In this document: one piece after another, positions 60,509 to 64,000 of the stretch
Numbering within the stretch: position 1 is the stretch's first letter
How the letters are laid out: each line of letters starts with the position of its first letter
Source: Ottowia testudinis
Lineage (GTDB): Bacteria; Pseudomonadota; Gammaproteobacteria; Burkholderiales; Burkholderiaceae_C
Direction: 5' to 3'
Length of the DNA: 64,000 nt
Assembly: GCF_017498525.1 (NCBI RefSeq)
Contig: NZ_CP071796.1
Coordinates: 1,116,001-1,180,000 of the forward strand
Made by a program: the position numbers and the translations under genes
The notes under the pieces: model-generated
The model's database searches: none
What the model saw: the letters and a program-made list of their open reading frames with translations, nothing else
Told to the model about the DNA's origin: nothing

Positions 60509-61234
60509 ATGAAACATCCGTTTGCCGCCCTGCTGCTGATCTGCGCCGCCACCGGCGCCCATGCCCATCACGTCTGGCTGGAACAAAACGCCCAGGGCGC
60601 CGTGCTGCACTTCGGCGAGTTCGGCGACAACCTGCGCGAGACCTCGCCCGGCCTGCTCGACAAGTTTCCCGGCCCGGTAGCGCGCAAGCTGGGCCCGAAC
60701 GGCGAAGCGCCTGTCGCGCTGAAGAAGGGCGCCCACGGCTTTGTGCTGAATGCGCGCGCTGGCCAGGGCGAAACCTTGCTGGTCGAAGAGCGTGCTTACC
60801 CCACGTCCGAGCGCAAGGAGGGCGAGGCCACGGTGCGCAGCGTGTACATGCCCGCCGCGCGCCTGGCGGGCGATCTGTCGGCGCACCAGCCGGCGCTCAC
60901 GCTCGATCTGGTGCCCACCGGCACGCGGCAGGGCGAAGCGGTGGAGTTTCAGGCGTTCTACAAGAGCCAGCCGCTTCCCAAGGCCAAGGTGGAGGTGGTC
61001 ACGCCCTCGGGCTGGCGGCAAGAGCGCCATACCGATGCCAGCGGCAAATTCAGCGTGCCGCTGCCTTGGAGCGGCCCTTATGCGCTGGAGCTGTCGCACC
61101 GCGACAACCAGCCCGGCGAGCGCGCCGGCGGCGACAAGTACGACCGCGCCAGCTACGTGACCACGCTCACCGTGTACCAGCCCACGGGCATCGCGCCGCT
61201 GCCGGCAGGGCCGGCCGCGCAGCCGAACAAGTAA
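60509..61234 (+). CDS. DUF4198 family periplasmic protein
   Basis: 241 aa. The signal peptide ends TGAHA, followed directly by HHVWLEQN, whose His residues would sit at the mature N-terminus. The C-terminal half is Ig-like (PKAKVEVVTPSGWRQERHTD, FSVPLPWSGPYALE). DUF4198 proteins are linked to metal (nickel, cobalt or iron) uptake and often accompany TonB receptors. It precedes the receptor by 37 bases on the same strand and probably shares its Fur-controlled promoter. Confidence 0.85.
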   Translation: MKHPFAALLLICAATGAHAHHVWLEQNAQGAVLHFGEFGDNLRETSPGLLDKFPGPVARKLGPNGEAPVALKKGAHGFVLNARAGQGETLLVEERAYPTSERKEGEATVRSVYMPAARLAGDLSAHQPALTLDLVPTGTRQGEAVEFQAFYKSQPLPKAKVEVVTPSGWRQERHTDASGKFSVPLPWSGPYALELSHRDNQPGERAGGDKYDRASYVTTLTVYQPTGIAPLPAGPAAQPNK

Positions 61235-61271
61235 GCCGCGCCCTGAGCGCCGACCACGAGGAGGAAGTTCC

Positions 61272-63419
61272 ATGCCAAAAAGCCATCGTCCGCGCGCCAA
61301 TAAAGCGGGGGAAGCTATTGATTCGATAGTGGGGACACCATTGCGCCGCATCAGCGCCGCCGTGCTCGCGCTGTGCATGGCCAGCGCCAGTACGGCCCAG
61401 ACGGCTGCCACCGAAACCGCCCCAGCCGAGGCCACGTTGCAAGAGGTGAACGTCAAATCTCAGGCGGTGCGCGAAACCGCCACCACGCCCGTTATCGGCT
61501 ACCGCGCGCGGCGCGCCACCACCGCCACCAAGACCGACACGCCGCTGGCCGAAACACCGCAGTCCATCACCGTCATCACGCGCGACCAGATGACGGAGCA
61601 AGGCATGGCCAACCTGCAGGACGTGCTGGGCTACGCCGCCGGCGTGCGCTCCGATGCGTATGGTGTGGATTCGCGCACCGACTCGGTCAAGGTGCGCGGC
61701 AGCAATCCCGACACGTACCTGAACGGGCTGCGCGACAGCTTTGGCTACTACACCAGCACCGTTCGGCCCGATCCCTACACGCTGGAGCGCATCGAAGTCC
61801 TGCGCGGCCCGGCCGGCATGCTGTTCGGCGCCGGCACGGCAGCGGGCGTGGTCAACCTGATCGGCAAGCAGCCGCAGTTCGAAGCCCAGCGCGAGATTGG
61901 CCTGCAACTGGGCAGCTTCAACCGCAAGCAGGCGCAGTTCGACTTGACAGGGCCCATCAACGACCAATTGGCTTGGCGGCTGGTGGGGCTGGCGCGCAAG
62001 TCTGGCACGCAGGTCGACCATGTGCCCGACGACCGCGCACTGCTCATGCCCTCGCTCACCTGGCGGCCCAGCGCGGCCACGCAATTCACCGTCGATGCAC
62101 TGTGGCAAAGCGACAAAACAGGCAGCACGGCGCAGTTCTTTCCGTGGATCGGCACCGTGCTGCCCAGCACCCACGGCCGGCTGCCCACGCACCGCTTCAT
62201 CGGCGAGCCCAGCGACCGCTACGACAGCGAACGCCGGCACATCGGCTGGCGCTTCGAGCACGCCTTCAACGACCAGTGGCGCGTGCGGCACAACCTGCGT
62301 TACTCGCACAACCAGAACGTGGGCGTTTACCACTGGGCCGATTTTTCGACCATCGTGGGCGGCTGGGGGGCCGACCCGATTGGCCAGCGCGTCATCGGCC
62401 GCAAGCTGAGCGACACCAACACCAAGACGCGCATGCTGTTGCTCGACCAGCACCTGCAAGGCCGGTTCTCGACCGGCGCGCTCCAGCACACCGTGCTGGC
62501 CGGCATCGACCATGCGCGGCAGGATGAGCAGACTTGGCGCGCCGTGCGCCGCCCCAGCACCATCGATGCGTGGAGCCCCGTGTATGGGCGCATCACCCCC
62601 GGCGTGGCGCGCACCCGCTTGCCTGACACCCACCAGCGCAACACTGGCGTGTATCTGCAAGACCAGATTCACTGGCAAAACTGGATTTTCGTGGCTGGCC
62701 TGCGCCATGATCGCGCCAGTTCTGGCGTGCAAGGCAAACCCGACGCCATCACCAGCGCCACCACCCACCGGCTGGGCGCGATGTACACCACGCCCTCGGG
62801 CTGGAACCCTTACCTCAGCTACGCCGAATCCTTCACCCCCCAAGCGCCGCGCGGCAGCGTCAGCTTCAAGCCGCTGCGCGGGCGGCTGTGGGAACTGGGC
62901 CTGAAGTACGAGCCGCCGGGCCAGGCGCTGGCCTTCAACGCCGCGCTGTACGACGTGCAGGAGAAAAACCGCATCCAGTCGCCGCAGCCCGACGTCTACA
63001 ACCAGCTCGGCAAAACGCGCACGCGCGGGTTGGAACTGGAGGCGCGCGGCGCCGTGGGCCGCCACCTCGACGTGCTGGGTCACTACAACCTCACCGACGC
63101 CGACGTGCAGTTGAGCGGGGTGCCCAAACACCAGGCCACCGCCTGGGGCGTGTACCGCTTCAATGCGTCGCGCAGCCTGGGCTGGTCGGTCGGCGCGGGC
63201 GTGCGCTGGATGAGCGCCTTCCGCGAACGCACCGGCCCGCGCGTGCCCGCCACTGCGCTGGTCGATTTGATGCTGGCCTACGACACCGAGCACTGGCGCG
63301 TGGCGCTGAACGTGGCCAACGCCGCCGACAAGACCTATGTCTCCACCTGCCTGTCGCGCGGCGACTGCTGGTGGGGCGCGCGCCGCACGGTGCTGATGAG
63401 CGCCACCTATCGCTTTTGA
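61272..63419 (+). CDS. TonB-dependent siderophore receptor
   Basis: 715 aa outer-membrane receptor. After a long N-terminus (about 45 residues to ASTA) come the TonB-box region (ATLQEVNVKSQ), the plug domain (LAETPQSITVITRDQM, VRGSNPDTYLNG, ERIEVLRGPAGMLFG) and a 22-strand barrel ending VLMSATYRF with the terminal Phe. AQFFPWIG and other loops do not point to a specific siderophore. It depends on TonB-ExbBD for uptake. A start nearer the signal core is possible, as the first 25 residues resemble repeat-derived sequence. Confidence 0.93.
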   Translation: MPKSHRPRANKAGEAIDSIVGTPLRRISAAVLALCMASASTAQTAATETAPAEATLQEVNVKSQAVRETATTPVIGYRARRATTATKTDTPLAETPQSITVITRDQMTEQGMANLQDVLGYAAGVRSDAYGVDSRTDSVKVRGSNPDTYLNGLRDSFGYYTSTVRPDPYTLERIEVLRGPAGMLFGAGTAAGVVNLIGKQPQFEAQREIGLQLGSFNRKQAQFDLTGPINDQLAWRLVGLARKSGTQVDHVPDDRALLMPSLTWRPSAATQFTVDALWQSDKTGSTAQFFPWIGTVLPSTHGRLPTHRFIGEPSDRYDSERRHIGWRFEHAFNDQWRVRHNLRYSHNQNVGVYHWADFSTIVGGWGADPIGQRVIGRKLSDTNTKTRMLLLDQHLQGRFSTGALQHTVLAGIDHARQDEQTWRAVRRPSTIDAWSPVYGRITPGVARTRLPDTHQRNTGVYLQDQIHWQNWIFVAGLRHDRASSGVQGKPDAITSATTHRLGAMYTTPSGWNPYLSYAESFTPQAPRGSVSFKPLRGRLWELGLKYEPPGQALAFNAALYDVQEKNRIQSPQPDVYNQLGKTRTRGLELEARGAVGRHLDVLGHYNLTDADVQLSGVPKHQATAWGVYRFNASRSLGWSVGAGVRWMSAFRERTGPRVPATALVDLMLAYDTEHWRVALNVANAADKTYVSTCLSRGDCWWGARRTVLMSATYRF

Positions 63420-63540
63420 CAGCGTCCGCAGCGCCCAGACCGCCCATGCCCCTTTTACACCGAAGTTTCATGCCGAAGCGACCGCTCATACACGGCGAGC
63501 CGCGCAAGGTGCTGCTGACGGCGCAATACACGTGGTAGCG

Positions 63541-63597
63541 GTGTTTTACAAGGCAAATCAGCCGTTTGTCCAGGTATTTCAAGCGCAAGAAGCTATG
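63541..63597. repeat. Comamonad hairpin repeat forming the leader of the DUF3649 gene
   Basis: gtgttttacaaggcaaatca, gccgtttgtccaggtatttc, aagcgcaagaagctatg: a reverse-oriented copy whose end supplies the ATG start at 63595. Confidence 0.6.
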
Positions 63598-63915
63598 AAA
63601 AAAGAAGCAAACCGGCGCGCCACCCGCCGCTACCGCCTGGGCGTGGCAGCGCGCGCGCTGGCCGCCATCGGCGGCGGTTACGCATTGAGTGCGCTGGCCA
63701 GCGTGGCGCTGGCACTGTGGCTGCCGGTGGCCCGGGCCGAGGCGGTCACGTGGGGGCTGCTGGCGGCTTTCGTGGTGTATCCGCTGGCGGTGATGTGGGT
63801 GTTTGCCGCCCGCAGCGCCGCGCGCGCCTGGCTGGGGCTGGCGCTGCCGGCGGCGCTGCTCGGGCTGCCGGTGGCGCTGCACCAGTGGGGCTGGCTGGCG
63901 AGGGCGCCGACATGA
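63595..63915 (+). CDS. DUF3649-type iron-uptake membrane protein
   Basis: 106 aa with three predicted membrane segments (ALAAIGGGYALSALASVALA, GLLAAFVVYPLAVMWVFAA, GLALPAALLGLPVAL). The RYRLGVAARALAAIGGGY start fits DUF3649 proteins found behind siderophore receptors. ATG 63595 is chosen because the upstream frame is repeat DNA. The stop overlaps the next gene (ATGA). A role in iron uptake is inferred from context. Confidence 0.75.
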   Translation: MKKEANRRATRRYRLGVAARALAAIGGGYALSALASVALALWLPVARAEAVTWGLLAAFVVYPLAVMWVFAARSAARAWLGLALPAALLGLPVALHQWGWLARAPT

Positions 63916-64000
63916 AGCCGCCGTCAAACCCCGCGCCGCCTGCGCAAGAACGTTGCCCGACCAGTGCCGTCCATCCAACCCGAACCGCCATGCGCCAAGG
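63912..64000 (+). CDS. Partial gene at window end
   Basis: ATG 63912 overlaps the DUF3649 stop. 29 codons are visible (MKPPSNPAPPAQERC...), rich in Pro, and the frame is open at the edge. A second in-frame ATG lies at 63990. In related loci a PepSY or DUF3325 gene often follows, but nothing here confirms that. Confidence 0.45.
   Translation, partial: MKPPSNPAPPAQERCPTSAVHPTRTAMRQ

Overview
The window is GC-rich chromosomal DNA of a betaproteobacterium, most likely family Comamonadaceae (Burkholderiales). The evidence is the gene content (boxBA, a fused NAD-formate dehydrogenase, UbiM-like hydroxylase, slpA-ispH) and a short hairpin repeat built around an 'atagctgcttgcgcttg' core, scattered through the window, which I associate with that family. 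The genus cannot be fixed from the sequence.

Layout. 1-1.9 kb: the end of boxB and complete boxA (aerobic benzoyl-CoA pathway). 2.0-4.5 kb: an iron-uptake cluster on the minus strand (bfd, a 30-codon micro-ORF, tonB, exbB, exbD, hemP) below a Fur-type box. tonB is wrecked by a frameshift, an IS200-type relic and a stretch resembling the Tn5 mosaic end. 4.5-8.7 kb: MFS transporter, gene relics, bacterioferritin and an orphan solute-binding protein. 8.8-18.6 kb: fused fdsGB, fdsA and, further on, fdhD, with a response regulator, a UbiM-like hydroxylase and two frameshifted genes between them. 18.6-20.4 kb: two paralogous lipoproteins and an IS110 element. 20.7-35.6 kb: mostly ordinary genes (YbbP-type permease, nucleotidase, patatin, MORN/C13-peptidase fusion, truncated globin, GT39, Smr, RadC, SlpA, IspH, SerRS).

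35.65-53.65 kb is an accessory island directly after tRNA-Ser(CGA). It starts with a five-gene operon with overlapping ends (DUF3489, DUF4124, DUF2924, winged-helix-like, large serine recombinase). Next is a putative defence module (XRE regulator divergent from a 114-aa protein, a PD-(D/E)XK-like protein and an ADP-ribosylglycohydrolase, with two palindromes in the shared promoter). Then comes a complete three-gene ABC-3C conflict system (effector, middle component, DUF3732 ATPase), an IS5/IS427-type element with target duplication, and a packaging-only phage module (ParB-methyltransferase, DUF5681, TerL) without structural genes. A phosphopantetheinyl transferase and mobile-element debris, including a second diverged methyltransferase fragment, close the region.

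53.66-64 kb returns to host genes: a sugar-epimerase-like SDR, then two iron-linked clusters each preceded by a Fur-like box: imelysin / di-haem oxidoreductase / imelysin / DUF1513, and DUF4198 / TonB-dependent siderophore receptor / DUF3649 / a partial gene. The main themes are iron acquisition, formate and benzoate catabolism, repeats that have entered coding sequence, and a defence-loaded island.
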